From NCBI GenBank assembly GCA_023079485.1, contig CM041092.1, positions 4,340,627-4,404,626 of the forward strand: a stretch of DNA of 64,000 nt. Reading direction: 5' to 3'. Positions 63,215 through 64,000 of the stretch are shown in pieces (the stretch's first letter is position 1; the number at the start of each line of letters is the position of its first letter). Below the pieces are notes generated by a model. The model was not told the origin of the DNA. It made no database searches and was given only the letters and a program-made list of their open reading frames with translations. Source of the DNA: Archilochus colubris. Its lineage: Eukaryota; Chordata; Aves; Apodiformes; Trochilidae. Made by a program: the position numbers and the translations under genes.

Positions 63215-64000
63215 GATTATCTCAGAACCCAGGCTGACAGGCTCTCTGGGCATCAGCTGCTTCCTGCACTTGCAGCATTTCTGCACATCACACAAACTTC
63301 TTCTTAAAATCCACCTTCTACTAGTCTGTGCTCAAGTTAAGTCAAGAGAAATCCTTTCATTTTAAACAGTAGACCATGCACAATTTTCATTTAATCCTCT
63401 GCCAAGGCTTATCTATTATTCTCCTGACTGCTTTACATACATTGAGCTCCCTTTCATCTTTTTAAGTTGTGCCTTACTTTTTTCTTATAGAGATTTGGCT
63501 TGGACATTTTTTTCTTCTTGTATCTCAGGACTCTGAGTCTGTCCCCTCTTGTCCCCCTGTGCTAGCTGGTGGCAGATCTGAACTAACTGTAGATTTATAG
63601 CTGCAGATATTCTGCTGCAAACACCTGACTTCTGCTTGTACCTTCCTTCCCAGGTCCTCATTTCATTATGGCTAAATTTGCCTGGTAGATTTCAGTATCA
63701 TGCTTTTCATGTGAATAAAGTGACAAAAAGGAGAAAAATAAATAAAAAAAAAAATTAAAAAGTGAGAAAAATGAAACATTTCTGGAGCCCAGAAAATTGT
63801 TCAAGCAAAAGTTCCGTTTTAGTAGATCACCTTAGTGCTCTACATGCCCAGGAAACCTCCTCTCTCCACAACATAACTGCATTTATGTGGGAACTTGGTG
63901 GCACAGGACCAATCTGCACTGACCAAACAGTTTCAGAAGTGTTTCACAGCTCTGCTCTGTCCAGGCTTTTTTTTTAATCCAAAACCTTTGCATAGAGAAA

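Larger units (their letters stand above)
50387..64000 (-). other. KYNU: KYNU intron at the right edge (incomplete)
   Basis: The next upstream exon should encode the SYKYLN PLP-lysine segment and the following GGIAGAF region. I searched the minus strand for these and did not find them, so the intron appears to run past the window end, at least 13.6 kb. It holds simple repeats (51525-51552, 56416-56468, 57826-57880, 60555-60571 and 63134-63214), a 16-base palindrome and otherwise unique AT-rich sequence. No CR1 copy was recognised. Frames are chance frames. Confidence 0.75.

Noticed and set aside
1..64000. Bacterial-style operon, CRISPR array, phage or intact retrovirus
   Set aside because: No regular spaced repeats, no Shine-Dalgarno-led genes and no gag, pol or env frames were seen. 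The window is vertebrate nuclear DNA.

Overview
This window looks like a piece of a bird nuclear genome. It is visibly AT-rich, most of it is intron and intergenic DNA, and it carries fragments of CR1, the dominant avian LINE. All four hand-assembled coding exons of one gene and the single coding exon of a second have GT-AG borders and match conserved amniote proteins. The species cannot be told from the sequence. Bird is favoured over other sauropsids because of the CR1 types and the short gene spacing.

Both recognisable genes lie on the minus strand. At 44195-50386 are the last four coding exons of KYNU (kynureninase), covering the part equivalent to human residues 302 to the C-terminus. 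The earlier exons, including the one with the PLP lysine, were not found up to position 64000, so the intron at the right edge is at least 13.6 kb long. At 12571-12750 is the first coding exon of ARHGAP15 (a Rac-directed RhoGAP). It encodes 55 residues and aligns without gaps to the human N-terminus. The next ARHGAP15 exon was not found to its left, so positions 1-12570 are read as intron. KYNU followed by ARHGAP15 in the same direction is the human order on 2q22, so the synteny is conserved. A candidate noncoding first exon and promoter of ARHGAP15 is proposed at about 30130-30315 from a strong splice donor and an upstream ETS/RUNX-like site. This is inference.

Layout: 1-12570 ARHGAP15 intron with several unique, regulatory-looking stretches (5.26-6.7, 8.56-9.5 and 11.0-11.4 kb); 12571-12750 ARHGAP15 coding exon; 12751-30129 probable intron 1 with CR1 fragments, an LTR-like repeat with a 94-bp direct duplication and a decayed coding-like segment; 30130-44194 the ARHGAP15/KYNU intergenic space with another CR1 tail and the KYNU 3' region; 44195-64000 KYNU exons and introns.

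No bacterial-type operon, CRISPR array, tRNA, rRNA or intact mobile element was seen. Nearly all open reading frames in the window are chance frames. I found no convincing undescribed system. The most useful leads are the KYNU residue change next to the active-site tryptophan, its nine-residue C-terminal extension, the candidate ARHGAP15 promoter, and the conserved-looking noncoding blocks.
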